A DNA stretch of 47,550 bases, from NCBI GenBank assembly GCA_028824715.1, contig JAPPCV010000088.1:1-47550 (forward strand), in the 5' to 3' direction. How positions within the stretch are numbered: the first letter of the stretch is position 1; each line of letters begins with the position of its first letter. The translations under genes were made by a program, and so were the position numbers. The stretch is from Boseongicola sp. (lineage in GTDB: Bacteria; Pseudomonadota; Alphaproteobacteria; Rhodobacterales; Rhodobacteraceae). A model generated the notes under the pieces. That model saw nothing but the letters and a program-made list of their open reading frames with translations, was not told the DNA's origin and did no database searches. This document shows, one piece after another, positions 8,843 through 16,755 of the stretch.

Positions 8843-10120
8843 TCATCGGATGCCCTTCCACAGCTGGTTTGCCGTGAATGCCAGATCGTAGATCCTTGAC
8901 GTGATCCTCGCGCGCGGCGCCCGCGACGGCTCGGTCATGGGCAACGGCAGGTCTTCCGGGTCCATTCCCGTCAGGAGATCCGCGATCGCGCCCCCGAACA
9001 GCGTGCCGGTGGTGATTCCCCGGCCGTTGTAGCCGATTGCCGTCCAGAGGCGCGGCGCAAGTTGATGGATGCGGGGCAGGTGATCCGGCGTCATCGCGAT
9101 CTGGCCGTGCCACGCCTCGTCGAAGGCGACGGACCCAAGTTCGGGAAACACTCGGGCGATCTGCCTTTCGGCCCAGCGTCGAGTGAGGCCCTTGTCCCTG
9201 GAACCGATCACGCGGCCCATCGTGCCGATGAGCAGTCGGTCATGGGCGTCGCGCCGGAAATTGAACATGATCGGCCCCGTATCCCATACGCCTTGCCGTC
9301 CAGGCAGGACATGGTCCGCGTCCGGACCTAGCGGCTCCGTCGCGAATTGCAGGTAGTGGATGATCGTGAAGACGTCCCTTAGGCCGGGCCAGAGCTCGTC
9401 GGTGTAGGCGTTGGTGCCAAGGACCACCGCCTTGGCACGGACGTCTCCGGCGCAGGTCCGCGCGCGCCACGTCCCGTTCTCGCGGTCCAGCTTCCTGACC
9501 CGGACGCCGGTGCTGATCCGTGCACCCGCTGCCAGGGCCGCACGGGCAAGGCCTCGGCAGTAGCCCATCGGGTTGATCGTGCCGGCGCGGTGATCGAGGA
9601 GCCCGCCGTGGAAAGCCGTTGTCCCCACCATCTCGGCGACCTCTTCGCGGCCAAGCAGGTCGACGGGTTCGCCAAGGCGCTGCCACTCCGCGTGGCGACC
9701 CTTCAGGTCGTCCCAGCCCGACGGCCCGTGCGCCGCGTGAATGGTTCCGGTCCTGGTGACTTCGCAGCGGATCTGGAGCCTTTCGATCAGGTCGAAGACA
9801 ACGGACGGGGCCTCGCTGAACCGGCGGAGAAACCGCTCGCCCTGATCGGGACCGAGTCTCTCGCGTATTTTCGCGGGCGGCAGCCAGGCCGCGGCGTTCA
9901 CGAGACCCACGTTCCGGCCCGATCCCCCGTACCCGACACGCCTTGCCTCCAGCACATGCGCCGACAGGCCCCTTTCGGCGCAGTGAAGCGCGGCGGACAG
10001 GCCAGTGAAGCCGCCGCCCACGACAGCGACGTCGACGACCTGATCCGGCACCGGGACGGGTTCGACTTCAGGCTCTTCGGAGGTGGCGTCCCAGAGGGAC
10101 ATTGGGGCAGGGCGATCCAT
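8843..10120 (-). CDS. FAD-dependent oxidoreductase, DAO (glycine/D-amino acid oxidase) family
   Basis: The 425-residue flavoprotein has an N-terminal dinucleotide-binding motif VAVVGGGFTGLSAAL and the GYGGSGRNVG segment typical of DAO-family amine and amino-acid oxidases. Near the C-terminus GYNGRGITTGTLFG is the second FAD-contacting region. The LWDAT opening resembles gamma-glutamylputrescine-oxidase-like members. I take ATG 10120; ATG 10102 six codons later is also possible, and longer frames reach into the divergent promoter region. It probably oxidises an amine, releasing ammonia or an amine plus hydrogen peroxide or reduced carrier; the substrate is unknown. It is divergent from the rhodanese gene. 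Confidence 0.85.
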   Translation of the reverse strand: MDRPAPMSLWDATSEEPEVEPVPVPDQVVDVAVVGGGFTGLSAALHCAERGLSAHVLEARRVGYGGSGRNVGLVNAAAWLPPAKIRERLGPDQGERFLRRFSEAPSVVFDLIERLQIRCEVTRTGTIHAAHGPSGWDDLKGRHAEWQRLGEPVDLLGREEVAEMVGTTAFHGGLLDHRAGTINPMGYCRGLARAALAAGARISTGVRVRKLDRENGTWRARTCAGDVRAKAVVLGTNAYTDELWPGLRDVFTIIHYLQFATEPLGPDADHVLPGRQGVWDTGPIMFNFRRDAHDRLLIGTMGRVIGSRDKGLTRRWAERQIARVFPELGSVAFDEAWHGQIAMTPDHLPRIHQLAPRLWTAIGYNGRGITTGTLFGGAIADLLTGMDPEDLPLPMTEPSRAPRARITSRIYDLAFTANQLWKGIR

Positions 10121-10233
10121 CGCGGTCACCGGTGGGCAGAATCTGGACGCGGGTCGACCTTGCGATCTGCCCGGCTGCGTGTCTACATATTGAAATATTG
10201 GTTCAGATGCCAGCACACGGGACGACCAACGTC

Positions 10234-10638
10234 ATGACCAGGCTGAAGAGGACGGCAGCCGAGATGGTCGCTGCCGCACGGGAGAGAATTGAGGAGATCG
10301 AGACGCCGGACCTGATCGCGATGGCCGATGATCCGGACGTCGTGATCGTCGACGTTCGGGACATACGCGAAAGACGGCGAACCGGCTTCATACCCGGCAG
10401 CGTCCATGCGCCCCGCGACATGATCGAGTTCTGGGTCGACCCGGACAGCCCGTACTTCCGGGACGTCTTCGGCCAGGAGGGCAAGCGCTACGTCCTTCAT
10501 TGCGCGAGCGGCGGGCGCTCGGCCCTGGCTGCCGCGACGCTTCAGGACATGGGTTTCGAGGCGGCGCACCTTCGGGAGGGCTTTTCCTCTTGGGCAGAGC
10601 AGGGCGGGCCCGTCAAGATGTCCGAAAGCGGCGGCTAG
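10234..10638 (+). CDS. rhodanese-like domain protein
   Basis: The 134-residue protein consists of a single rhodanese domain. The active-site loop is CASGGRS, with the catalytic cysteine that would carry a persulfide, followed by SALAAATLQDMGF. The VIVDVRDIRERRRTGFIPGS segment is the other conserved rhodanese landmark. The start is uncertain: ATG 10234 gives the usual short N-terminus, and ATG 10207 would add nine residues. Its divergent neighbour is the flavin oxidoreductase. A role in sulfur transfer or cyanide detoxification is family knowledge only. Confidence 0.85.
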   Translation: MTRLKRTAAEMVAAARERIEEIETPDLIAMADDPDVVIVDVRDIRERRRTGFIPGSVHAPRDMIEFWVDPDSPYFRDVFGQEGKRYVLHCASGGRSALAAATLQDMGFEAAHLREGFSSWAEQGGPVKMSESGG

Positions 10639-10639
10639 A

Positions 10640-10860
10640 GCCGGCCGAGAATCTCGGGCACCGTGCGCGTGGCGTGCTGCACGAGCGCCCCCGATTCGCT
10701 CGCTGTCGCCCTCTGCCAGGGTGATGTCCGGCACTGCCACGCCCGACGTTCTGACGAGACTCGCCGGTGTCGATGCCGCAACCGCGCAGCTTGGTTGCGG
10801 CCATGTCCTTGTCGAACGCTGCGGCATCGGCGCTCGTCCGGTCGATGAACGGCCTCTTGC
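10640..10860 (-). pseudogene. frameshifted 3' end of an unidentified gene
   Basis: Three successive minus-strand frames read as one plausible protein C-terminus: FIDRTSADAAAFDKDMAATK, then GVAVPDITLAEGDSERIG, then ALVQHATRTVPEILGRL and a stop at 10640. Codon choice matches intact neighbours, and two single-base frame breaks separate the parts. I do not recognise the family. It ends two bases from the rhodanese stop, so the two are convergent. Confidence 0.4.
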
Positions 10861-10883
10861 CGCGCAGGCCGGGACATCGCGCG

Positions 10884-11210
10884 CAGGACCGGACGCACCG
10901 CGTGCTGCGCCCTGCGTTGGAGAGCTGCTTGGGACACGAGTTCTGGAGGCGTGACTTCACCGGCGCGTCCGGTCTCTTCGGCGCACTCTTCCGCGAGACC
11001 TCCGACGCTGCGGCGACCCGGTTCGTCGACGGCCTTGCCCAATTCGGGATCGGCGTCAGTTGGGGCGGCTACGAGAGCCTCGTCCTGCCCGCCTCTCCCA
11101 GGCGCATGGCATCCAGTTGGGACGCCGACGCCCATCTGGTGCGCTTCAGCGTCGAATTCGACGACCTCGACACCCTGAAGGACGACCTCTCGGTCGCCGT
11201 GCAGCTCATG
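10884..11210 (+). pseudogene. C-terminal fragment of cystathionine beta-lyase
   Basis: About 109 codons read as the C-terminal third of MetC/PatB-type, PLP-dependent cystathionine beta-lyase: LRPALESC..HEFWRRDFTGASG, then FVDGLAQFGIGVSWGGYESL and a final LVRFSVEFDDLDTLKDDL. This is the conserved end of the Cys/Met metabolism PLP family. The catalytic lysine region and everything upstream are absent, and the original stop codon is lost, with the frame running into the next remnant. It is non-functional debris. Confidence 0.75.
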
Positions 11211-11229
11211 GAACCCTGTGCGGGGCGCC

Positions 11230-11560
11230 ATGACGAACCGCATCGACCACTTCACCTTTGGCGCCGCCATTCTCTCGGAAGGCCGGGCGGTGCTCAGCGA
11301 CCTGCCTGGCGTGACGGTGCCCTGTGGCTCCAGGCATGTGGAGATGAGCACGCGAAAATGCGTTTGCCAGGCCGGGAACGAGAGCTTCTTCGAATTCATC
11401 GCGGTGGACCCGGCAGCGCCGGACCCGGGACGTGCGCGGCGGTTCACGCTGGACGTTCCGGAGACCCGGGCCCGCAACACCCGGCGACCGCGCGCATTTC
11501 CGGGTCAGGAGCACGCCGGACCTCGACGCCCTTGTCGACGCGCCGCGACGTGGCTGACGC
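11230..11560 (+). pseudogene. frameshifted glyoxalase-like domain protein
   Basis: From ATG 11230 the sequence opens as MTNRIDHFTFGA and continues with GRHVEMST-like and AGNESFFEFIAVDPAAPDPG motifs, as in VOC/glyoxalase-like domain proteins of about 200 residues. Near 11505 the frame breaks; the expected continuation (RSTPDLDALVDAP) is found in another frame and then stops at about 11555. The second half of the domain is missing. It directly follows the MetC fragment, so both were probably parts of intact genes before a deletion. Confidence 0.65.
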
Positions 11561-11570
11561 GCCCATGCGT

Positions 11571-12338
11571 TCAGAACGGCGTGAAGGCCCCGTCGATCGT
11601 GTAGATGCTGCCGTTGATGAACTTGGCGTCGTCGCGGCTCAGGAAGGCGGCCAGCGCCGCGACCTCGGACGGCTCGCCGTAGCGGCCGGCCGGAATGGCG
11701 GCGATCACCGTTTCGCGGGCACGTGCCGCGTCTTCGGGCGAGGCGTCCTGTTCCACCGCCGCCAGCATGTCGGTATCGATCTGCCCCGGACAGATCGCGT
11801 TGATCCTGATCCCTTCGGCGGAATAGGCCTTTGCACCGTTGCGGGTCAGCCCGATGACCGCGTGCTTGCTGGCGCAGTAGGCGGGCATCGTCGCGCGTCC
11901 TCCAAACAGGCCCGCGACGGACGAGACGTTGATGATCGCGCCGCCGCCGTTCCGGCGCAGGGCGGGAATGGCGTGCTTCATCATCAGGAACACGCCCGTG
12001 ACGTTGACGTCCATCACGTGCGAGAAGGCGTCGACGGCCTGCTCCTCGATCAGCCCGCTTTCGCCGACGACCCCGGCACCGTTGAACACGACGTCGAGCT
12101 TGCCGAATTCGGTTTCGGCCCGTTCGACCAGCCCGCGCGCGTCCTCTTCCCTGGACACGTCAGACCGGTGCGCAACGACGCTCGGGCCGATGCTCTCGAG
12201 CGCGTCGAGCCGGTCCGAGTTCCGGCCCGATGCAATGACCGTCGCGCCATCGTTGACCAGGCGCCGGACCGTGGCGACACCGATGCCACCCGTCGCGCCG
12301 GTTACGATGACGATCTTGTTCGCAAGGGGCCGGTCCAT
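11571..12338 (-). CDS. SDR family oxidoreductase
   Basis: The 255-residue classical short-chain dehydrogenase has the nucleotide motif TGATGGIG, the NAG-equivalent FNGAGV, the catalytic serine in NVSSVAG, and the YCASK Tyr/Lys pair. The C-terminus contains the usual PGQIDTDM and GSIYTIDGAF segments. It begins three bases after the upstream medium-chain oxidoreductase gene, so the two form one transcription unit divergent from an HxlR regulator. Substrate not determinable. Confidence 0.88.
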   Translation of the reverse strand: MDRPLANKIVIVTGATGGIGVATVRRLVNDGATVIASGRNSDRLDALESIGPSVVAHRSDVSREEDARGLVERAETEFGKLDVVFNGAGVVGESGLIEEQAVDAFSHVMDVNVTGVFLMMKHAIPALRRNGGGAIINVSSVAGLFGGRATMPAYCASKHAVIGLTRNGAKAYSAEGIRINAICPGQIDTDMLAAVEQDASPEDAARARETVIAAIPAGRYGEPSEVAALAAFLSRDDAKFINGSIYTIDGAFTPF

Positions 12339-12341
12339 GGG

Positions 12342-13355
12342 CTACGCGCCGTGGAATCCGTCGAGCACGGTCTTGCCGATGGCCGAGCCGGCCTCCTGGT
12401 GCGCCAGCGCCTCGCGCAAGCTGCCTTCGTTCAGCGTGCCGCAATGCTTGTTCACGGTCGAGATCAGTCTGCCGTCGTCCAGCATGTCCGCCACCCGGCA
12501 GAGCAGCTTGTGCTGTGTGTCCATGTCCTCGGTCTTGAACATCGAGCGTGCGAACATGAACTCCCAGCTGTAGGACAGCGCCTTGAGCTTGATCTTCGAG
12601 ATGTCGATACCCTGCGGGTCGTCGATCAGGGCGATATGGCCGCGCGGCTTGACGAGGTCGATGATGGCATCGAAATGCCTGTCGGTCTGGTTCAGCGTCG
12701 CGACGTATTTCGGCGTGATTTCAAGCGCTTTCATCTCTTCGCTCAAAGGGTTGCGATGGTTGACGACATGGTCCGCGCCCATTTTCCTGACCCACGCCGA
12801 GGTGTCGTCGCGCGACGCGCTTGCCACGACAGTCAGCCCGGTCAGCTTCTTGGCCAGCTGGATCAAGATGGAACCCACGCCGCCGGCGGCGCCGATGATC
12901 AGGATGGCTTCGCCGGCGCCTTCGCCTTCCCGGATGGCGAAACTGTCGAACAGCATCTCCCAGGCGGTGATGCTGGTGAGGGCCATGCCCGCTGCCTCGG
13001 AAAAGCTGAGCGAAGAGGGCTTGCGGCCGACCAGCCGCTCGTCCACGGCCTGGAATTCCGCGTTGCTGCCGGGGCGGGTGAATTCGCCGGCGTAGAAGAC
13101 CTCGTCGCCAGGACGGAACGCAGTTACGTCCGCGCCGACCTCCTTCACGACGCCTGCGGCGTCGAATCCGAGGATGCGCGGACCGCCTTCGGGCTGCCGG
13201 TTGGCCCGCACCTTGACGTCGACCGGGTTAACCGAAACGCCACGCACCTCGACCAGAAGGTCATGCGTGCCGGGCACCGGCATCTCCGCGTCGAACTCGA
13301 CGACCGATGTCGGGGCGGAGATCGGACCCCTGTCCGTGTATCCTAGGGCTTTCAT
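12342..13355 (-). CDS. zinc-binding alcohol dehydrogenase family protein (quinone-oxidoreductase-like)
   Basis: The 337-residue medium-chain dehydrogenase/reductase starts [12 protein letters not shown] and contains [10 protein letters not shown] and the Rossmann motif [16 protein letters not shown]. It lacks the cysteine ligands of zinc enzymes, so it belongs with the NADPH:quinone/enone reductase-like branch. ATG 13355 is used; the open frame upstream overlaps the promoter and the HxlR gene. Its divergent partner encodes an HxlR-type regulator, a pairing common for genes induced by quinones and other electrophiles. Confidence 0.87.
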   Translation of the reverse strand: MKALGYTDRGPISAPTSVVEFDAEMPVPGTHDLLVEVRGVSVNPVDVKVRANRQPEGGPRILGFDAAGVVKEVGADVTAFRPGDEVFYAGEFTRPGSNAEFQAVDERLVGRKPSSLSFSEAAGMALTSITAWEMLFDSFAIREGEGAGEAILIIGAAGGVGSILIQLAKKLTGLTVVASASRDDTSAWVRKMGADHVVNHRNPLSEEMKALEITPKYVATLNQTDRHFDAIIDLVKPRGHIALIDDPQGIDISKIKLKALSYSWEFMFARSMFKTEDMDTQHKLLCRVADMLDDGRLISTVNKHCGTLNEGSLREALAHQEAGSAIGKTVLDGFHGA

Positions 13356-13416
13356 GGGTGTACTCCTTGCTGTCTGTTCTGGAACTCGGGCACCAAGCTG
13401 CGTCTGTTCCTTGAAT

Positions 13417-13445
13417 TTGACAAGTACCCACATTTTTGTAAGTAT
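13417..13445 (+). promoter_or_regulatory. putative promoter and HxlR-type operator between divergent genes
   Basis: TTGACA at 13417-13422 is followed after 17 bases by a weak -10-like AAGTAT (13440-13445). The same segment contains two AAGTA half-sites: AAGTAC at 13422-13427 and AAGTAT at 13440-13445. AGTAC-type repeats are known for redox-sensing HxlR-family regulators. It lies between the oxidoreductase start (13355) and the regulator start (13474), so it could serve both directions. Confidence 0.4.
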
Positions 13446-13473
13446 TGGAGTGCGATTCCAGGAGGCGGCGGGA

Positions 13474-13845
13474 ATGACAAGAAAGTACAACTGGAAGACC
13501 GGGTGCGATGTCGAGGCGACGCTGAGCGTCATCGGGGGTCGTTGGAAACCGATCCTCGTCTGCCGGCTCCTGGGCGGGCGCAAGCGCTTCAGCGAGCTGT
13601 GCAGGCTTGCACCGAACGCGACCGAACGCATGATCACGCTCCAGTTGCGGGAACTCGAAGCCGACGGCATCATATCAAGGCACGTGTTTCGCGAGGTGCC
13701 TCCGCGCGTCGAATACGAGGTGACGGAGATGGGACGGAGCCTTCAGCCCATCATCGAAGCCATGCAGGACTGGGGCAGGGACTTCAAGAAGACGCGTCTT
13801 GTTCAGGAAAGTCGGGCGCGTGAAACGGAAGTCGCGCGCGCCTGA
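13474..13845 (+). CDS. HxlR family transcriptional regulator
   Basis: The 123-residue winged-helix protein shows the HxlR core: [18 protein letters not shown], then [30 protein letters not shown], and the wing with [13 protein letters not shown] cysteine close to the N-terminus precedes helix 1 (GCDVEAT), as in members that sense quinones or aldehydes by thiol oxidation. An AGGAGG site precedes ATG 13474. It most likely controls the divergent oxidoreductase/SDR pair and itself. Confidence 0.9.
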   Translation: MTRKYNWKTGCDVEATLSVIGGRWKPILVCRLLGGRKRFSELCRLAPNATERMITLQLRELEADGIISRHVFREVPPRVEYEVTEMGRSLQPIIEAMQDWGRDFKKTRLVQESRARETEVARA

Positions 13846-13889
13846 CCGATGCGAGACTTGATCGCCCTGCAATTATGCTGTAGCGCGGA

Positions 13890-13907
13890 GAGGTCAGACG
13901 TCTTGCT
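13890..13907 (+). promoter_or_regulatory. putative GntR operator, site 1
   Basis: GAGGTCAGACGTCTTGCT contains the palindrome AGACGTCT and lies 28 bases before the GTG start of the GntR gene at 13935. A closely related sequence occurs at 14874-14898 before the catabolic operon. The shared GAGGTCAGAC and GACGTCTT elements on both sides of the regulator gene suggest autoregulation and operon control by the same protein. Confidence 0.55.
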
Positions 13908-13934
13908 GGGCATCTGAATTCCGTCCCGCCGCGA

Positions 13935-14771
13935 GTGGAGAAGGTTGCGCTGGCCGATCCGACAGACATAACCGTGCGCCTTCGCGAGATGATCGAATCC
14001 GACTTTGAAGATGGCGACCGACTGCCTTCGGAAGTGAAGCTCTCGGAGAGCCTCGGCGTGAGCCGCGCCAAGTTGCGCGAAGCCTTCGGGGTGCTCTGGC
14101 AGGCAGGATTGATCGAGAAGAAGTGGGGCGTCGGGACAATCGTGTGCAAGCCCAGGGACGCCAATCGAGTGGTCGTCCCGCTGCCCTACATCCGGAGTGC
14201 GCCCGCGCTGATACGGGAGAGCGGCCAGGACCCTTCGTTGTCGGATCTGGCGATCGTGCGCGGACCGGCGGACGCGACGGTGGCGGACCTGCTCGACATT
14301 CCGCATGCCAGCGAATTCTGGATGATCGACCGCGTGTTCTGTGCGGATGACGTGCCTATCCAGCGAACCATCGATGCCGTGCCGGCGACCATCGAGGGCG
14401 TGGCGTTCGATGCAACCGGCTTTGACGTGAACACGAACACGCTCGTTGCGATGTTCGCCGCCCAGCTCAACAGCAAGCTCGAGCGATCGGACGGACGGGT
14501 TACGGTGGTGCCGGCGCCGGCGGACACCGCGAAGTCCCTGCGGCTGCGTGATGCTGATCCGGTGCTTCTTGTCGAATACAGCACGTATTCCGATCAAGGA
14601 ACGATCGTGTGCTATTCTGCCACCTGGTACAACACGTCTCGCGTCGATGTCAGGTTCGCCGCCGAACGGCCGGATGCGATGGACATCCAGGGCAGCATTC
14701 CCGAGGTTGCGCGAAAGCCCCTGCCGCCTGTCCGGGTCAGTTCCCGCCTGAGCGCGCTCAATCAAGCCTGA
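13935..14771 (+). CDS. GntR family transcriptional regulator with UTRA domain
   Basis: The 278-residue protein has an N-terminal GntR winged helix (residues about 10-75: GDRLPSEVKLSESLGVSRAK, then LREAFGVLWQAGLIEKKWGVGTIV) and a C-terminal UTRA/HutC-type effector domain of about 160 residues. The start is GTG 13935; no ATG gives a complete first helix. It stands at the head of the operon 14971-25055 and similar operator-like sequences flank it, so it is most likely a repressor released by the operon's substrate or an intermediate. Confidence 0.88.
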   Translation: MEKVALADPTDITVRLREMIESDFEDGDRLPSEVKLSESLGVSRAKLREAFGVLWQAGLIEKKWGVGTIVCKPRDANRVVVPLPYIRSAPALIRESGQDPSLSDLAIVRGPADATVADLLDIPHASEFWMIDRVFCADDVPIQRTIDAVPATIEGVAFDATGFDVNTNTLVAMFAAQLNSKLERSDGRVTVVPAPADTAKSLRLRDADPVLLVEYSTYSDQGTIVCYSATWYNTSRVDVRFAAERPDAMDIQGSIPEVARKPLPPVRVSSRLSALNQA

Positions 14772-14836
14772 TTGACGCATCGCATCAGGTGGGTGTGCGC
14801 ATGCGCATTGCTCCCAAGAATTCCAAAAGTTCGTGC

Positions 14837-14898
14837 TTGACACCGGTGGAGCGAGATCTTAATGAAATGAAAAGAGGTCAGACCTCTGACGTCTTACC
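14837..14898 (+). promoter_or_regulatory. operon promoter with overlapping GntR operator, site 2
   Basis: TTGACA (14837-14842), a 17-base spacer and TAATGA (14860-14865) form a plausible sigma-70 promoter. The predicted start of transcription falls at the edge of GAGGTCAGACCTC (14874-14886), a perfect 13-base palindrome, followed by CTCTGACGTCTTACC (14884-14898). Both share elements with site 1 at 13890. A repressor bound there would block initiation or early elongation. Confidence 0.55.
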
Positions 14899-14956
14899 TG
14901 TTTGGCGGCGGTGCCCGGAACCGGGCGCCTCCGGACAGGCTGGGGAGGAGACAGAC

Positions 14957-14974
14957 ATGCGCATCTTGCCGTGA
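14957..14974 (+). other. five-codon mini-ORF overlapping the SDR start
   Basis: ATG CGC ATC TTG CCG TGA is preceded by a strong GGGGAGGAG ribosome site at 14942-14949. Its TGA shares bases with the GTG start of the SDR at 14971 (GTGA). The SDR has no ribosome site of its own at normal spacing, so ribosomes probably load at the mini-ORF and reinitiate. A sequencing or mutational frameshift joining the two is the alternative. Confidence 0.45.
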
Positions 14975-15741
14975 GGGATCATTGCCTCATCACAGGCGGC
15001 GCCGGTGCCATGGGGGCCGCGACGGCCCGGCTTGCAGCGAAGGGCGGGTACGCCGTTTCGCTGCTGTCTCTCGAGTCAGAGCGGGACAGCGCATTGCGTC
15101 TCGTCAGGGAAATCTCGGATTCCGGCGGTTCCGCGACCTTCATTCCCGCAGACGTCTCTTCCGAAGAGAGCATTGTTCGCGCGTACGAGGCTGCGACCGA
15201 GGTCCATGGAGTTCCGACGGGCGTCTTTCATGCGGCCGGCGTTTTCGTGAATGCCCTGGTCCGCGACCTGGATTGCGCGGCCATTTCCAGGATGATCGCG
15301 ATAAACCTCACCGGGCTCATGATCTGCTGCCGCGAGGCCGTCCGCCTGATGTCCACCGAATCTGGCGGGCGGGGCGGCTCGATCGTCAACGTGTCCTCGA
15401 TGGCGGCGACCATCGGCGGACGGCCCGGTCACAGTGTCTACGCCGCAACAAAGGGTGCGGTGGACGTCTTCTCGAAAGGGTTCGCGAAGGAAGTCGCCCG
15501 AGAGGGCATTCGGGTGAACACCGTGAGACCCGGCGCCGTCGAAAGCGCCATGACCGCCGGACTCGACGCCGACCCTGACATCAGGAAGGCGGTCGAGGAC
15601 TCCATTCCGATGGGGCGGATCGGGCAACCCGAGGAAATCGCCGACATCGCGATGTGGCTGATGTCGCCTGCGTCTTCGCTGGTGACGGGCGCGCACATCG
15701 ATGCTGGCGGGGGAGGGTTCAATGTCGCCGGCTCCGTCTGA
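14971..15741 (+). CDS. SDR family oxidoreductase
   Basis: The 256-residue classical SDR has ITGGAGAMG as its nucleotide-binding loop, HAAGVF in the NAG position, the catalytic serine in NVSSMAA and the pair YAATK. GTG 14971 gives the correct distance from start to the glycine motif; the frame extends upstream to 14902 without family match. It is the first enzyme gene of the GntR-controlled operon, followed by split transketolase subunits, so it may oxidise a polyol or sugar to the ketose used by them. Confidence 0.87.
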   Translation: MRDHCLITGGAGAMGAATARLAAKGGYAVSLLSLESERDSALRLVREISDSGGSATFIPADVSSEESIVRAYEAATEVHGVPTGVFHAAGVFVNALVRDLDCAAISRMIAINLTGLMICCREAVRLMSTESGGRGGSIVNVSSMAATIGGRPGHSVYAATKGAVDVFSKGFAKEVAREGIRVNTVRPGAVESAMTAGLDADPDIRKAVEDSIPMGRIGQPEEIADIAMWLMSPASSLVTGAHIDAGGGGFNVAGSV

Positions 15742-15807
15742 ACGCTGCCGCGCGCACCGCACCCGCTGGGGGTCGCTGAATGATGCCGCATCAAGGAAGT
15801 TCGGCAC

Positions 15808-16755
15808 ATGCTGCTAGCAAGAGAGGATCGCGAGAAGGTCCCGTCGGCCTTCGACGACATCAGCTTCGACCTCTGCAAGCGGCGCGACGACGTCATCATG
15901 ATGAGCGCGGACCTGAGCCAGTACGTCGATCTCTACAAGGTGACCAAGGACCTGCCCGAGCAGTACGTCGATGTCGGCATGGCCGAGCAGAACCTCGTGG
16001 GTGTCGCGGCAGGGCTCGCCAAGGCGGGGTTCGTGCCGGTCGCGACCACCTTCGGCAGCTACGCCTCGCGCCGGTGCTTCGACCAGATGCTGATCTGCAT
16101 GGGCACCAGCAGGAACACCGGCATTGTCATGGGATTCACTCCTGGCATCGCGAGCCCAGCGCCCATTCACCACCAGGGCACCGAGGATCTGGGCATGACC
16201 CGGGCGATCCCGCACGCCACCGTCATCGACGCAATGGACGTGACGGACCTGGCGCAGGCGCTGGACGTGGCCTGCGACACGCCCGGTCTCGTCTACATGC
16301 GCGGGCATCGCGGGACCACGCCGCGCATGCTGGATCCAGGGAAGTTCAAGTTCGAGCTGGGCAAGACATACCGGCTGCGAACAGGTTCCGGCGTCGGCAT
16401 CATTTCGTGCGGCCATGCCTCGCAATGGGCGGTCGAGGCGTCGGACCTGCTCATGGACCGCGACTTTGACCACTCGCTGCTGCACGTGCCGACGATCAAG
16501 CCGGCGAACGAACGGGAGATCGCCGACTACTGCTTTGCCCATGACCAGATCGTGACGGTCGAGAACCACCAGATCTCGACCGGGCTGGGCGGTCTCGTTT
16601 GCGAGATCGTCGGAAAGGTCGGTCGCGGGCCGCGAATCACGCGCGTGGGCGTGCCCGACACCTGGGCGCCGGGTGGGTCGATCACGCACATTCGAAAGCA
16701 CTTCGGCCTGGACGCAGGCGCCTTGGCGACGCGGGTCGAGGAGGTCATGCGATGA
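15808..16755 (+). CDS. transketolase family protein, C-terminal subunit
   Basis: The 315-residue protein is the pyrimidine-binding plus C-terminal half of a split transketolase. It contains the TPP-activating glutamate in DVGMAEQNLVGVAAGLA, and the HHQGTEDLGMTRAIP segment of transketolase/DXS pyrimidine domains. It works with the next gene product as an alpha2beta2-type enzyme transferring a two-carbon ketol unit. Its gene precedes that of the N-terminal half, opposite to the usual order. It overlaps the next start by four bases. Confidence 0.9.
   Translation: MLLAREDREKVPSAFDDISFDLCKRRDDVIMMSADLSQYVDLYKVTKDLPEQYVDVGMAEQNLVGVAAGLAKAGFVPVATTFGSYASRRCFDQMLICMGTSRNTGIVMGFTPGIASPAPIHHQGTEDLGMTRAIPHATVIDAMDVTDLAQALDVACDTPGLVYMRGHRGTTPRMLDPGKFKFELGKTYRLRTGSGVGIISCGHASQWAVEASDLLMDRDFDHSLLHVPTIKPANEREIADYCFAHDQIVTVENHQISTGLGGLVCEIVGKVGRGPRITRVGVPDTWAPGGSITHIRKHFGLDAGALATRVEEVMR

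Noticed and set aside
10767-13346. 859-codon open frame on the plus strand
   Set aside because: Only its first 150 codons (the MetC fragment) resemble a protein; the rest is the antisense of the SDR and oxidoreductase genes, whose motifs are clear on the minus strand.
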